Below are positions 1 to 8,510 of a DNA stretch of 64,000 nucleotides, one piece after another. Within the stretch, counting starts at the first letter, position 1. Each line of letters begins with the position of its first letter. Origin of the DNA: Paractinoplanes ferrugineus (GTDB lineage: Bacteria > Actinomycetota > Actinomycetes > Mycobacteriales > Micromonosporaceae); the NCBI RefSeq assembly GCF_016862195.1, contig NZ_BOMM01000016.1, positions 186,001-250,000 on the forward strand. Reading direction: 5' to 3'. The notes under the pieces are model-generated. The model saw only the letters and a program-made list of their open reading frames with translations. It did no database searches and was not told the DNA's origin. Made by a program: the position numbers and the translations under genes.

Positions 1-625
1 CGAGCGTCCAGGACAGGCCCATCACGCCGTGCCGGGGCACCCGCCCGTAGGTCGCCTTGAGCCCGGTGATGCCGCAGTACGCGGCGGGCAGCCGGATCGA
101 GCCGCCGGTGTCGGTGCCGATCGCCAGCGGCACCTCGCCGGCCGCGACCGCCGCCCCGGACCCGGAGGACGAGCCGCCGGTGGTCCGGTCGACGTCCCAC
201 GGGTTGTGGCAGCGGCCGAACGTACGGTTCTCGGCGCCGCCGCAGGCGAACTCGAAGGTGTGCAGCTTGGCGAGCAGGATGCCGCCGGCCCCGGTGAGCC
301 GGCCGGTCAGCGCCGCGTCGGTTCCCGGTACGGCGTCCTTGAACAGCGCCGACCCGCCGGTGGTGGTGATCCCCGCGGTGGCGACGATGTCCTTGAGCCC
401 GAACGGGACCCCCTCCAGGGGCCGGGCCGTACCGTCGGTCCAGCGCTTCTCGCTCTGCCGGGCGGCGGCCAGGGCCGGCTCGGCGAGCAGGACGAGCACG
501 GCGTTGAGGTGGGTGTCGACCTCGGCGATCCGGTCGAGGCAGGCCTGGACCGCGTCGACCGGCGAGGCCGTCCGGGCGGCGAACGCGGCGAGCAGCTCGG
601 CGGCGGTGGCGTCGGCGAGGCTCAT
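1..625 (-). CDS. Amidase, N-terminal part (cut by window edge)
   Basis: About 208 residues are visible, roughly the first 45 percent of a 450-500 residue amidase-signature enzyme. The ATG at 625-623 overlaps the stop of the preceding gene (ATGA), so the two are translationally coupled. The Ser-cisSer-Lys catalytic apparatus is present: Lys78 in GLKD, the Ser/Gly-rich stretch at 150-157, and nucleophile Ser176 in GTDTGGS. Family members hydrolyse amide bonds in the cytoplasm. The true substrate cannot be read from the sequence. The small AtzG-like partner and the peptide-type importer of the same operon suggest an imported amide or N-substituted compound (inference). Confidence 0.9.
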   Translation of the reverse strand, partial: MSLADATAAELLAAFAARTASPVDAVQACLDRIAEVDTHLNAVLVLLAEPALAAARQSEKRWTDGTARPLEGVPFGLKDIVATAGITTTGGSALFKDAVPGTDAALTGRLTGAGGILLAKLHTFEFACGGAENRTFGRCHNPWDVDRTTGGSSSGSGAAVAAGEVPLAIGTDTGGSIRLPAAYCGITGLKATYGRVPRHGVMGLSWTL

Positions 626-822
626 GACCTGCCTCCGTTCTCGAGCCAGACCAGCGCGCTGTCCGGCTCGGTCGGGTCGAGGAAGGACAGCGGGACCTGG
701 CGCAGCCGCAGCAGGGCGTCGCGCATCCCGGCGTGCAGGGTCAGGGCGGCGGCATAGCGTTCGAGGGTGAAGGTGAGGCCCTGCTCGGCGGCCATCCAGC
801 GGAAGTTGTCGGGATCAGACAT
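622..822 (-). CDS. Small AtzG/GatC-like amidase partner (66 aa)
   Basis: A 66-residue protein encoded immediately before the amidase and overlapping it by 4 bases. A GGAG ribosome site lies 6 bases before its ATG. The sequence has a short helical N-terminus and a C-terminal half in which a Leu-rich helix is followed by a Pro/acidic tail, resembling the small AtzG-type (DUF4089-like) subunits that pair with AtzE-type amidases and, more distantly, GatC. By analogy it would stabilise or structure the amidase. The resemblance is by length, layout and position rather than by a diagnostic motif, so it could also be an unrelated small protein. Confidence 0.55.
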   Translation of the reverse strand: MSDPDNFRWMAAEQGLTFTLERYAAALTLHAGMRDALLRLRQVPLSFLDPTEPDSALVWLENGGRS

Positions 823-832
823 GCTCGGCTCC

Positions 833-2425
833 TCAGCTGACCGTGATGGTGGTCAGGTCGGCGAACCAGGACTGGGGCTGCACGAAGCCCTTGACGCTGG
901 GCGCGAGCACGCGCGGGTTCTTGTCGCTGACGATGAACAGCCAGGCCGCGTCCTGCGTGATGACCTTGGACGCCTCGGCGTAGACCTTGGCCCGCGCGGC
1001 GTCGTCGAACGTCGCCTTCGCCTTGTCCAGCAGCCCGTCGACCTCTTTGCTCTGGTAGTAGCCGGCGTTGCTGAGGCTGTCCGAGCCGAACCACGAGTAC
1101 CAGAAGCCCTCCTGCTGCATGGAGAGGCTGATGTTGATCATCTGGGCGCCGCCCGGGATCTTGCGGGCGAAGAAGTCGGTGAGCATCGACGCCCACTCGA
1201 CCGGCTCGAGCTTGACCGTCACCCCGATCTGCGCCAGGTTCGCCTGCAGCGCCTCGTTCATCGGGGTCGGCAGCATGTTGCCGGAGCCCGAGGTCGGGTA
1301 GGACAGGCGCAGCTGGAAGCCGTTCGGGTAACCGGCCTCGGCGAGCAGCTGCTTGGCCTTCGCCGGGTCGTACGAGTAGCGGTCGTTGGCCTTGTCGTAA
1401 CCGGCGTTACCGCGGGCGGCGGCCTGCAGCTCCGGCTCGGCGGTGCCCTGCAGCACGTTCTTGATCAGCGAGTCCCGGTCGATCGCGTAGTTCAGCGCCT
1501 GCCGGACGCGCACGTCCGACAACGGCTTCTGCCGGACGTCCAGGACCCAGGGCCAGACGTGGTCGTACGTGTTGGTCAGCACCTGGAAGCCCGACGAGGT
1601 CAGCTGGGGCACGTCGTCCGGGGTCGGCACCTCGATCCAGTTGACCTGGCCGGCGCGCAGCGCGGCGACCCGGGCGGTGGCGTCCGGGATGGGCCGCAGC
1701 ACCACCTTGGACACCTTGGGCGCGCCGTCCCAGTAGTCCGGGTTCTTGTCCAGCACCAGTTGCTGGCCGCGGGCGAGGCTCTCGAACTTGAACGGCCCGG
1801 TGCCGACCGGCTTCTGCGCGAAGCCCTCATTGCCCTCGGCCTTGATCGCGGTCGGGCTGCCGAAGAAGATCGTGGTCAGGTTGGACGGCAGGTAGGCGAG
1901 CTTGCCGCCGGTCTCGATCTTGATCTGCATGTCGCCCGCCTTGCTCACCGCCTTGATGCCGGCCAGCGACAGGCCGGCCTGCGCGTTGAGGGCGGGGTAG
2001 AAGTCGGGTGAGTCCTTCTTCAGGTAGCGGTTGAAGTTGAAGACCGCGGCGTCGGCGTCCCACGGCGTACCGTCGTGGAACTTGACGCCGGGTCGCAGGT
2101 CGAAGGTCCAGGTGGTGCCGGCCGGGTCGACCGCCCACTTCACGGCCAGGCCGGGCAGCACCTTGGGGATCTCGGTGCCCTGCTTGAGGTCGAACTTGGT
2201 GAGGCCGTCGTAGAGCTGGTTGGCGACGAAGCGGATGCCCTCGTAACCCTGGCCCTGGGCGAGGCCGGTGTCGGCGTTCGGGATGTCGGAGGCGGTCATC
2301 GCGATGATCAGGGTGTCGGCGGAGCCGGAGCCACCGCCGCTCGAGCCACCGCCGCCGGGACTGCAGGCGGCGACGAGTCCGACGGTGGCGGCCAGGGCGA
2401 CCGCCCGTTTCAGGCCACGGAACAT
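833..2425 (-). CDS. ABC transporter substrate-binding lipoprotein, family 5
   Basis: A 530-residue extracytoplasmic solute receptor of the peptide/nickel class (SBP_bac_5). The N-terminus is a lipoprotein signal with the lipobox ending at Cys21 (LVAAC), followed by a Gly/Ser-rich tether. The body has the usual features of the family, including a LRPGVKFHDGTPW-type segment near residue 110 and a VRQALNYAIDRD segment. An AAAGGA ribosome site precedes the ATG. It lies 88 bases after the second ATPase gene of the same strand and so delivers ligand to the permeases encoded upstream. The ligand is unknown; the amidase downstream hints at an amide-containing compound. Confidence 0.93.
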   Translation of the reverse strand: MFRGLKRAVALAATVGLVAACSPGGGGSSGGGSGSADTLIIAMTASDIPNADTGLAQGQGYEGIRFVANQLYDGLTKFDLKQGTEIPKVLPGLAVKWAVDPAGTTWTFDLRPGVKFHDGTPWDADAAVFNFNRYLKKDSPDFYPALNAQAGLSLAGIKAVSKAGDMQIKIETGGKLAYLPSNLTTIFFGSPTAIKAEGNEGFAQKPVGTGPFKFESLARGQQLVLDKNPDYWDGAPKVSKVVLRPIPDATARVAALRAGQVNWIEVPTPDDVPQLTSSGFQVLTNTYDHVWPWVLDVRQKPLSDVRVRQALNYAIDRDSLIKNVLQGTAEPELQAAARGNAGYDKANDRYSYDPAKAKQLLAEAGYPNGFQLRLSYPTSGSGNMLPTPMNEALQANLAQIGVTVKLEPVEWASMLTDFFARKIPGGAQMINISLSMQQEGFWYSWFGSDSLSNAGYYQSKEVDGLLDKAKATFDDAARAKVYAEASKVITQDAAWLFIVSDKNPRVLAPSVKGFVQPQSWFADLTTITVS

Positions 2426-2513
2426 ATCGGGGGTTCCTTTCGAGGGCAGGGGGTATCGCCACGCGTCGTCGCGCGCGGATCGGAAGCGGGTGCGGATCAG
2501 AAAGCGGGTTCGG

Positions 2514-3476
2514 TCAGACGGTGGCGGCCATCGCCGCCGGCCGGTCGACGGAGACCAGGTGGCAGGCGCTGTTGTGGCGGTCGCCGACCGTGCGCAGCAA
2601 CGGCACGGCGGTCCGGCACCGGTCCTCGGCGACCGGGCAGCGGGTGTGGAAGGCGCACCCGGGCGGCGGATCGGCCGGGTTCGGCGGGTCGCCCCGCAGG
2701 ATGATCCGGGTCCGGCCCTGACCGGGCGAGGCGGAAAGAAGCGTTGTCGCGTACGGGTGGGACGGCGCCGACCACATCGCGTGCGACGGCCCCTCCTCGA
2801 CCACCTTGCCGAGGTACATCACCACCACCCGGTCGCTGATGTGCTCGACCACCGACAGGTCGTGCGAGATGAACAGGTAGGCGACCCCGAGCTCGCGCTG
2901 CAGCTCCGCGAGGAGGTTGAGCACCTGGGCCTGGACCGACTTGTCGAGCGCCGACACCGCCTCGTCGCAGACCACCAGCGACGGTTCGGTGGCCAGCGCC
3001 CGGGCGATCGCCGCGCGCTGCAGCTGGCCGCCGCTCATCTCGTGCGGGAACGCCGCGCCGTGCCGCTGGGCCAGGCCGACCCGGTCGAGCAGGCCGTCCA
3101 CCCGGGCCGCCCACTCCCGTTTCGGGTAGGCGTGCGCGCGCAGGTTGAACTCGATGGACTGCCGGACGGTCAGCCGGGGGTTGAGCGACGTCTGCGGGTT
3201 CTGCGGCACCACCTGGAGCTGCTTGCGCAGTTCGCGCAGCTTGCGGCCCCGGACCCGGTGCACGTCCGCGCCGGCGAAGGTGATCGACCCCTCGTCCGGG
3301 GTGAGCAGCCGCAGGAGCATCTTGGCGGTGGTCGACTTCCCGCAGCCGGACTCGCCGACCAGGCCCACCGTCTCACCGCGGTGCACCTGCAGGCTCACCC
3401 CGTCGACGGCCTTCACCCCGTTGCCGAACGTCTTGCGGATGTCCTGCGCGTCCAGCAGCACCTCGTGCTTGGTCAC
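2514..3476 (-). CDS. Peptide-type ABC transporter ATPase (DppF-like)
   Basis: A 320-residue ATPase subunit of the oligopeptide class. Walker A is GESGCGKST (41-49), the ABC signature SGGQ is at 148-151, Walker B ends at Asp171-Glu172, and the Cys-containing C-terminal oligopeptide-transporter region is around residues 270-290. The usual Pro after the catalytic Glu (DEPVSALD) is Ala here (DEAVSALD), a mild oddity. GTG start with GGGAGGGG in front. The start lies in the second copy of a 32-bp tandem duplication that also created an 11-codon mini-ORF between this gene and the other ATPase gene. It should pair with that ATPase under the two permeases. Confidence 0.92.
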   Translation of the reverse strand: MTKHEVLLDAQDIRKTFGNGVKAVDGVSLQVHRGETVGLVGESGCGKSTTAKMLLRLLTPDEGSITFAGADVHRVRGRKLRELRKQLQVVPQNPQTSLNPRLTVRQSIEFNLRAHAYPKREWAARVDGLLDRVGLAQRHGAAFPHEMSGGQLQRAAIARALATEPSLVVCDEAVSALDKSVQAQVLNLLAELQRELGVAYLFISHDLSVVEHISDRVVVMYLGKVVEEGPSHAMWSAPSHPYATTLLSASPGQGRTRIILRGDPPNPADPPPGCAFHTRCPVAEDRCRTAVPLLRTVGDRHNSACHLVSVDRPAAMAATV

Positions 3477-3529
3477 GACCCCTCCCTCGGGTTCTCATGC
3501 TTGGTCACGGGGCCTCCGTCGGGTTCAGC
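3466..3529. repeat. 32-bp imperfect tandem duplication of a translation start
   Basis: Two adjacent copies share CCCGA, a GGAGG-type ribosome site, GTGACCAAGCA and GAG on the minus strand, with a 32-base period (GTG at 3508 and at 3476). Several substitutions separate the copies, so the duplication is not recent. Confidence 0.75.
3473..3508 (-). CDS. 11-codon mini-ORF in duplicated translation start
   Basis: Read on the minus strand, a GTG overlaps the stop of the upstream ATPase gene (GTGA, 3508-3505) and opens a reading frame of 11 codons whose own TGA overlaps the GTG of the next ATPase gene (GTGA, 3476-3473). Its first five residues (VTKHE) match the N-terminus of that next ATPase. The Shine-Dalgarno stretch is also duplicated. 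It arose from a 32-bp tandem duplication. Whether it is translated as a coupling minigene is inference; the peptide itself probably has no role. Confidence 0.4.
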   Translation of the reverse strand: MTKHENPREGS

Positions 3530-4521
3530 ACCGGGCACGCCGCCCGGCGGCCGGGGGCGACCTCGACCAACCGGGGTTCCGCCGTGCGGCACGTGTCGAG
3601 GGCGTGCGTGCACCGGTCGGCGAACGCGCAACCGGGGAACTCCTGGCCGGCCACCGGTGGCGAGCCGGCGATGGCGTGCAGTTCGCCCCGCGCGGTCTGC
3701 GGGGTGGGCAACGCGTCGAGCAGCGCCTGCGTGTACGGGTGCCGGGGCGTCTTGAGCACGTCGGCGGCCGGGCCGGTCTCGACGATCCGGCCCGCGTACA
3801 TCACCGCGACCAGGTCGGCGACGTCCGCCGCCACGTGCACGTCGTGGGTGACCATCAGCAGCGCGGTGTTCAACCGGCCCTGGAGCTCGGCGAACAGGTC
3901 GAGGATCTGGGCCTGCACGGTGACGTCGAGCGCGGTGGTCGGCTCGTCGGCGATGATCACGTCGGGGTCGCAGCTGATCCCCATCGCGATCACCACACGC
4001 TGCCGCATGCCGCCGGACATCTCGTGCGGGAACGAGCGGTAGGCGCGCTCCGGGTCGGGGATGCCGACCGCCCGCAGCAGTTCACGCGTCCGCGCCTGGG
4101 CCGCCTTCTTGTCCGGTGCCGCCCGGTGCAGCAGCAGCACCTCGGTGATCTGCGCACCGACCCGGCGCAACGGGTCGAGCGCGGCGGTCGGGTCCTGCGG
4201 CACGAGAGCGATCCGGGAGCCGCGCAGAGCCCGTACGTCCGGATCGCTGAGCGCGAGCACCTCCCGGCCGGACAGTTCGACGCGGCCGGTGACCTTCGCC
4301 CGCCGGCCGTGCAACCGCATGATCGCGCGGGCCGTCACCGACTTGCCGGAACCGCTCTCGCCCAGCAGCACCAGCGTCTGGCCGGCCCGCACGTGGAACG
4401 ACACCGACCGGACGGCGTGGACCTGGCCGCCGTGCACCGCGAAGCTCACCGCGAGGTCGTCGACCCGCAACGCCTCGGCGCTCGCCACCCGCGCCGGAAT
4501 CTCCTGGACCGTCTGGCTCAC
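3505..4521 (-). CDS. Peptide-type ABC transporter ATPase (DppD-like)
   Basis: A 338-residue ATPase with Walker A GESGSGKS at about 54-61, a signature of the SGGMRQR type, Walker B ending in ADEPTTALD, and the C-terminal Cys-rich oligopeptide-transporter extension. The reading frame is open further upstream, but a GTG at 4521-4519 overlaps the stop of the preceding permease gene (GTGA) and has GGAGGTCC in front, so I choose it. It supplies one of the two nucleotide-binding subunits of the importer encoded here. Confidence 0.92.
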   Translation of the reverse strand: MSQTVQEIPARVASAEALRVDDLAVSFAVHGGQVHAVRSVSFHVRAGQTLVLLGESGSGKSVTARAIMRLHGRRAKVTGRVELSGREVLALSDPDVRALRGSRIALVPQDPTAALDPLRRVGAQITEVLLLHRAAPDKKAAQARTRELLRAVGIPDPERAYRSFPHEMSGGMRQRVVIAMGISCDPDVIIADEPTTALDVTVQAQILDLFAELQGRLNTALLMVTHDVHVAADVADLVAVMYAGRIVETGPAADVLKTPRHPYTQALLDALPTPQTARGELHAIAGSPPVAGQEFPGCAFADRCTHALDTCRTAEPRLVEVAPGRRAACPVLNPTEAP

Positions 4522-5381
4522 CGGACCTCCTGCCGAACGTTGAAGTAGGAACCCAGGCCGTCGCCGAGCACGTTGAAGGCGACCGAGGCGACGAGGATCG
4601 CGAGGGCGGGCATGAGCAGCAGTTCCGGCTTGGTGAACGTGTACTGCTGCAGGTCGCTGATCATCACGCCCCATTCCGGGGCCGGTGGCGCGATGCCGAG
4701 GCCCAGGTAGGACAGGCCGGCCGAGTAGACGATGCAGAGGCCGATCAGGGCGGTGCAGTAGACGACGATGGCCGGGGCGATGTTCGGCAGCACCTGCCGG
4801 ATCGCGATCGACGAGGTACGGGCTCCGGAGGCGCGGGCGGCCTCCATGAAGTCGGCGCCCCGCAGCCGGGCCGTCTCGGTCTCGGCGATGCGGGCGATCG
4901 GCGGGATCAGGATCACCGACAGCGCGACGATCGCGTTGGAGGCGCCGGAGCCGAGCGCGGCGGCGATCGCGATGGCCAGCAGCACCGCCGGGAACGCGTA
5001 GAAGACGTCCAGGGTGCGCATCACCGCGCCGTTGGTGAACCGGTTGCCGAGCCCGGCGAGCAGCCCGAGCAGGGTGCCGATCACGGCCGCCACCAGCACC
5101 GGGATCAGGCCGGAGAGCAGCGACAGCCGGCCGCCGTAGAGCAGCCGGGACAGGATGTCGCGGCCCTGGCCGTCGGTGCCGAGCAGGTGCCCGGCGGTGC
5201 CGATGCCGGCCAGGCGTTCGCCGAGCTGCCCCTGGGTCGGGTTGTGCGGTGCGAGAACCGGTGCGAGCAGGACCGCCACCACGACGAGGCCGATGACCCC
5301 GGCGGCGATCCGGGCGGAGACCGGAAGGCGGCGGCTTCGGCGACGCTTCGTCCGGACCGCCGGCAGCGCGATTGCCGTCAT
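4518..5381 (-). CDS. Peptide-type ABC transporter permease (DppC-like)
   Basis: A 287-residue inner-membrane permease. An N-terminal Arg/Lys-rich cytoplasmic stretch is followed by a first helix near residue 25-45, a periplasmic loop with LGTDGQGRDILSRLLYG, and five further hydrophobic helices. The EAA-type coupling loop is visible around EAARASGARTSSIAIRQVLP. Length and layout match DppC/OppC proteins. It sits between the other permease gene (17-base gap) and the ATPase gene (4-base overlap) and forms the translocation pore with the former. Confidence 0.93.
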   Translation of the reverse strand: MTAIALPAVRTKRRRSRRLPVSARIAAGVIGLVVVAVLLAPVLAPHNPTQGQLGERLAGIGTAGHLLGTDGQGRDILSRLLYGGRLSLLSGLIPVLVAAVIGTLLGLLAGLGNRFTNGAVMRTLDVFYAFPAVLLAIAIAAALGSGASNAIVALSVILIPPIARIAETETARLRGADFMEAARASGARTSSIAIRQVLPNIAPAIVVYCTALIGLCIVYSAGLSYLGLGIAPPAPEWGVMISDLQQYTFTKPELLLMPALAILVASVAFNVLGDGLGSYFNVRQEVR

Positions 5382-5397
5382 GGTTGAACCTCCCGAG

Positions 5398-6342
5398 TCA
5401 TGCCCGGACCCGCGGGTCGATGGCGGCTTGCAGGACGTCGACGACGACGTTGATGACGACGAAGGCGAGGGCCGAGACGATCACGCCGGCCTGGATCACC
5501 GGCAGGTCCCGCTGGGTGATCGACTGGTAGACCAGCAGACCCAGGCCCGGCCAGCTGAACACGGTCTCGACGAAGATGACACCGCCGAGGAGGTAACCGA
5601 GCTGCAGACCGGCGATGGTCATCAGCGTCGGCAGGGTGTTGTGGAACGCGTGCTTGAGGATGCGCAGCTCGGACAGGCCCCGTGAGCGCATGGCGTCGAT
5701 GAAGTCCATGCTCATCACGTCGATGACACAGGACCGGAACATCCGGGCGATGATGCCGGCCGGGACCAGCGCCGCGGTCACCCCCGGCAGTACCAGGTGC
5801 AGGAACAGGTCGCCCCAGCCGCCGCCGTTTATCGGGTCGTACATGCCGGCGGTCGGGAACAGCCCGGCCCCGGTGGCCAGGTAGATGATCAGCAGCAGGC
5901 CGATCGAGTACTGCGGCACCGAGATCGAGAACAGCGAGATGGCGTTGCTGATCGCCGCCGAGACCCGGCCGCGGCGCAGCGCCGAGACACCGCCGAGCAG
6001 GATGCCCAGCACGAACGCCACGACCGCGGCGAAGGTGGCCAGCACCAGCGTGTTCCCGAACGCGTCGAGCACCAGCGACAGCACCGGTACGTGCTTGGCG
6101 ATCGAGTCGCCGAGATCGCCCTGGAACAGGTGCGCGCCCCAGGACAGATACTGGATCGGCAGCGGCTGGTCGAGGCCGAGCCGCGCGGTCAGCTCGGCGC
6201 GGGCCTGCGGCGAACTGGTCGGCCCGAGCAGACTGGCCACCGGATCACCCGGGATGATCTTGATAGTGATGAACACGACGATCGACACGCCGATCAGGAT
6301 CGGGATCGCCGAACCGAGTCTTTTCAGCAGGTAGAGAGTCAC
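5398..6342 (-). CDS. Peptide-type ABC transporter permease (DppB-like)
   Basis: A 314-residue permease beginning LYLLKRLGSAIPILIGVS, the usual first helix of DppB/OppB proteins, followed by the family's periplasmic segment with IIPGDP and a coupling loop near MRSRGLSELRILKHAF. The frame is open further upstream, but the GTG at 6342-6340 overlaps the stop of the GntR gene (GTGA), which fixes the start and shows translational coupling. It forms the membrane pore with the DppC-like protein. Confidence 0.92.
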   Translation of the reverse strand: MTLYLLKRLGSAIPILIGVSIVVFITIKIIPGDPVASLLGPTSSPQARAELTARLGLDQPLPIQYLSWGAHLFQGDLGDSIAKHVPVLSLVLDAFGNTLVLATFAAVVAFVLGILLGGVSALRRGRVSAAISNAISLFSISVPQYSIGLLLIIYLATGAGLFPTAGMYDPINGGGWGDLFLHLVLPGVTAALVPAGIIARMFRSCVIDVMSMDFIDAMRSRGLSELRILKHAFHNTLPTLMTIAGLQLGYLLGGVIFVETVFSWPGLGLLVYQSITQRDLPVIQAGVIVSALAFVVINVVVDVLQAAIDPRVRA

Positions 6343-7103
6343 GACTGGCCCTCCCGCCGCGTACGCGGCAGCTTGATCCGGAGGTTGAACCGGTCGCCGC
6401 GACACCTGACGTAGGCGAGCTCCAGCGGCCGCCCGTCCGGGTCGTACAGCTTGCGGGTGAACTGCAGCACCGGCAGTCCGGCCGCGACCCCGAGCTGCTC
6501 GGCGGCGAGGGCGTCGGCGACCGTCGCCTCCACCACCAGCTCGGCACCGCGGATGACGTGCCCGGCCCGCTCGAGCAGGACATAGAAGTCGCCGTTGAAG
6601 GGGATCCCGGCGAGGCGGCCGGCGACCTCGGTGGTCACATAACTGGTCGTGACCGAGAACGTCTCGCCGCCGATCGTCGTGACGTGCTGGAGCACAGCGC
6701 ACTCACTTCCGGCGGCCAGGCCGAAGAGCTCGGCCACCGGACGCGGCGCGGTGATCACGGTCCAGGCCAGGAAGGCGCCGCCCACCAGACGTGGCGTCTC
6801 CACCGAGTCGTTGATGGCGTGGACCCGGTCGAAGCGGTGTTCGGCCTTGGTGACCAGCACGAACGTGCCGGTCCCCTGAACCCGTTCAATCAGGCCCTCG
6901 GCGCGGAGCATGTCGAGGGCGTCGCGGATGACGTTGCGCCCGACCGCGAACTCGAGCATCAGCTCCGGCTCGCTGGGCAGAAGAGACAGTCCGTACTGAC
7001 CGCTGGTGATCGCGGAGCGCAGCAGGTCCCGGACCCGGGAGGCGTCGTCGATGCGACGGCGCCGGCCGGTGAGTGGAGTGGGGCTCGCCTCTGGCCTGGA
7101 CAT
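6339..7103 (-). CDS. GntR/HutC-family transcriptional regulator
   Basis: A 254-residue repressor-type protein. Residues 20-90 form the GntR winged helix-turn-helix (LPSEPELMLEFAVGRNVIRD, then GLIERVQGTGTFV), and residues 100-250 form a UTRA-type ligand-binding domain. It is the first gene of the importer-amidase operon and overlaps the first permease gene by 4 bases. It probably responds to the imported molecule or its breakdown product and represses the operon through the palindrome at 7143-7157; that link is inference from position. Confidence 0.9.
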   Translation of the reverse strand: MSRPEASPTPLTGRRRRIDDASRVRDLLRSAITSGQYGLSLLPSEPELMLEFAVGRNVIRDALDMLRAEGLIERVQGTGTFVLVTKAEHRFDRVHAINDSVETPRLVGGAFLAWTVITAPRPVAELFGLAAGSECAVLQHVTTIGGETFSVTTSYVTTEVAGRLAGIPFNGDFYVLLERAGHVIRGAELVVEATVADALAAEQLGVAAGLPVLQFTRKLYDPDGRPLELAYVRCRGDRFNLRIKLPRTRREGQS

Positions 7104-7142
7104 GATCGGAACACTCGGCGACCGCAGTTTCCGGAGCGAGAC

Positions 7143-7157
7143 TCAAGAATTTCTTGA
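7143..7157. promoter_or_regulatory. Perfect palindrome upstream of GntR operon (putative operator)
   Basis: TCAAGAA-T-TTCTTGA is a perfect inverted repeat with 7-base arms, located 40 bases before the GntR start codon and strikingly AT-rich for this DNA. Position and symmetry fit an autoregulatory operator for the GntR protein. No binding is shown. Confidence 0.6.
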
Positions 7158-8007
7158 TCGTTACGCCAGGTCAGGGCCAAATCGCAGACCGCGTCGCCGG
7201 CCCCCGAACCGCCATGTTCAGCCCGTTCGATGGCCTGTTTTGCCCCATCCACAAGCCCTTTGTCGAGCGCCGCACCCCCCGGTCCGCCGGCCCCGGCCGC
7301 CCCGCTCGCCGACCCCGAAACGCCATCAACAATTCCGTCTCCCGCCTCCCTCCCTGCGCCTCCCTGGTCCTCGACGTGGCGGCACCGCGCCCGGCACCCC
7401 GTCGGACGTGGCGTGCCCACCCACCCGCTCGACGCCCGTGGCCGCCTACACCGCGGCACCCTCCGCCACCCGCCGGCACCTGCTGGGAGCAAGCCCCGCC
7501 GCGCGGGCCGGCCGGCGGCAACCCGGCTGTTGATCAACGTGGACGGCGGCGGCGGCCCGGGGTGACCGGCGGACCGAATCTCCCGCGGCACGGCAGCTCG
7601 ACAGGATCAAGTGACGGCGCGGCTCATGATCGAGTCCGCCGAGTGGGAGCCGCGGCCAACATCCGGGACCGCCGTCCACATCGTGGCCCGGCCGTCCGCG
7701 TACTGGGAAGCAGCCAGCAAAATGCCCGAATTCGGCGCCCTCGGCTACCGGTGACGCCCCGGCTCGCCGGGCGCAGAGGCTCTGTCAGTCAGCGCCGCCC
7801 GCTCCGGCGGCAGGCTAGCGCCGGCGACAAAGTTGATCTTCGCCGGGCGGCGCAGCGGTGCGAGCATCGTGGCGACAGGGGCGCCGCACGCAACACGGGA
7901 TGACGGACGTGACGCGGAGATGTGGCGGCAGGCCGACGGCGGGAGCAGGGCCGCGGGCCAGGCGGGAGCAGGACAGAAGGAAAGCAGTCAAGCGATGGCG
8001 GCAGGAA
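7158..8007. other. 850-base stretch without a convincing gene
   Basis: Reading frames here overlap in several phases, lack ribosome sites and give Arg/Pro-rich or low-quality translations. The only short frame with coding-like codon use runs from an ATG at 7626 to a TGA ending at 7754 (42 residues, no ribosome site, no recognised family). The stretch separates the GntR operon promoter from the terminator of the YtxH-like gene. It may hold decayed gene remains. Confidence 0.5.
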
Positions 8008-8043
8008 AAAGGCACCGTCACCGAGAGCGGTGACGGTGCCTTT
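8008..8043 (-). terminator. Rho-independent terminator
   Basis: A perfect 15-base-pair stem with a 6-base loop (arms starting AAAGGCACCGTCACC), followed on the minus strand by CCTTTTTCC. It lies 11 bases after the stop of the YtxH-like gene. Confidence 0.9.
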
Positions 8044-8053
8044 CTCGGCTCGG

Positions 8054-8443
8054 TCAGGCCAGGGGGTCGGGCGTACCGCCCGGGGCCATGGCGTTCACCG
8101 GCTCGCTCTTCTGCGCGGGGGGCTTGCGGGACATGGCGGCCGGGCTGGCGGTCGCGGCAGCCGGGCCGGCGGTCGCGGCGGCCGGAGTGGCGGTCGCGGC
8201 GGCCGGAGTGGCCGGCGCGGCCGGCTCCGTGCGGGTGGAATGCGAGCTGGCAGGGGTGGAGGACGAGCCGGCACCGGTGTCGGCGCCGAGCTGGCTCATC
8301 ACCTTCTGCCGAGTCTGCACCACTGTGGGGTTCTCGCTCACCTTGCGGGCGGTCGCGGCGATCTGCTCGTATTTCTCGCGTCCGGCCCGCGCGCCCAGCA
8401 CGTAGCCCGCGGCGAACCCGGCGGCCAACTTCAGGATCTTCAT
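8054..8443 (-). CDS. YtxH-like small membrane-anchored protein
   Basis: A 129-residue protein. The N-terminus has one short hydrophobic segment with a Gly-rich GFAAGYVLGARAGREKYEQI-like pattern, typical of actinobacterial YtxH-like proteins of unknown function. The C-terminal half is Ala/Pro/Thr-rich low complexity made of a 7-residue unit (about TATPAAA) that is visible in DNA as three 21-bp copies at 8148-8210. It has its own strong terminator. A role at the membrane or in stress is only a guess from relatives. Confidence 0.75.
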   Translation of the reverse strand: MKILKLAAGFAAGYVLGARAGREKYEQIAATARKVSENPTVVQTRQKVMSQLGADTGAGSSSTPASSHSTRTEPAAPATPAAATATPAAATAGPAAATASPAAMSRKPPAQKSEPVNAMAPGGTPDPLA

Positions 8444-8510
8444 CAGCTATCCACTCCGTGTTCTCGTATCGGCTGCTGACCAGGTTGCCCCGGGCCGGGC
8501 CGGTCAAAAC

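Noticed and set aside
7154..7903. 249-codon plus-strand frame
   Set aside because: Arg/Pro-rich translation with no ribosome site or motif; codon use is not like the true genes.
8148..8210. 21-bp tandem repeats as a possible CRISPR or regulatory array
   Set aside because: They are in frame (7 residues per unit) and encode the Ala/Pro-rich tail of the YtxH-like protein.
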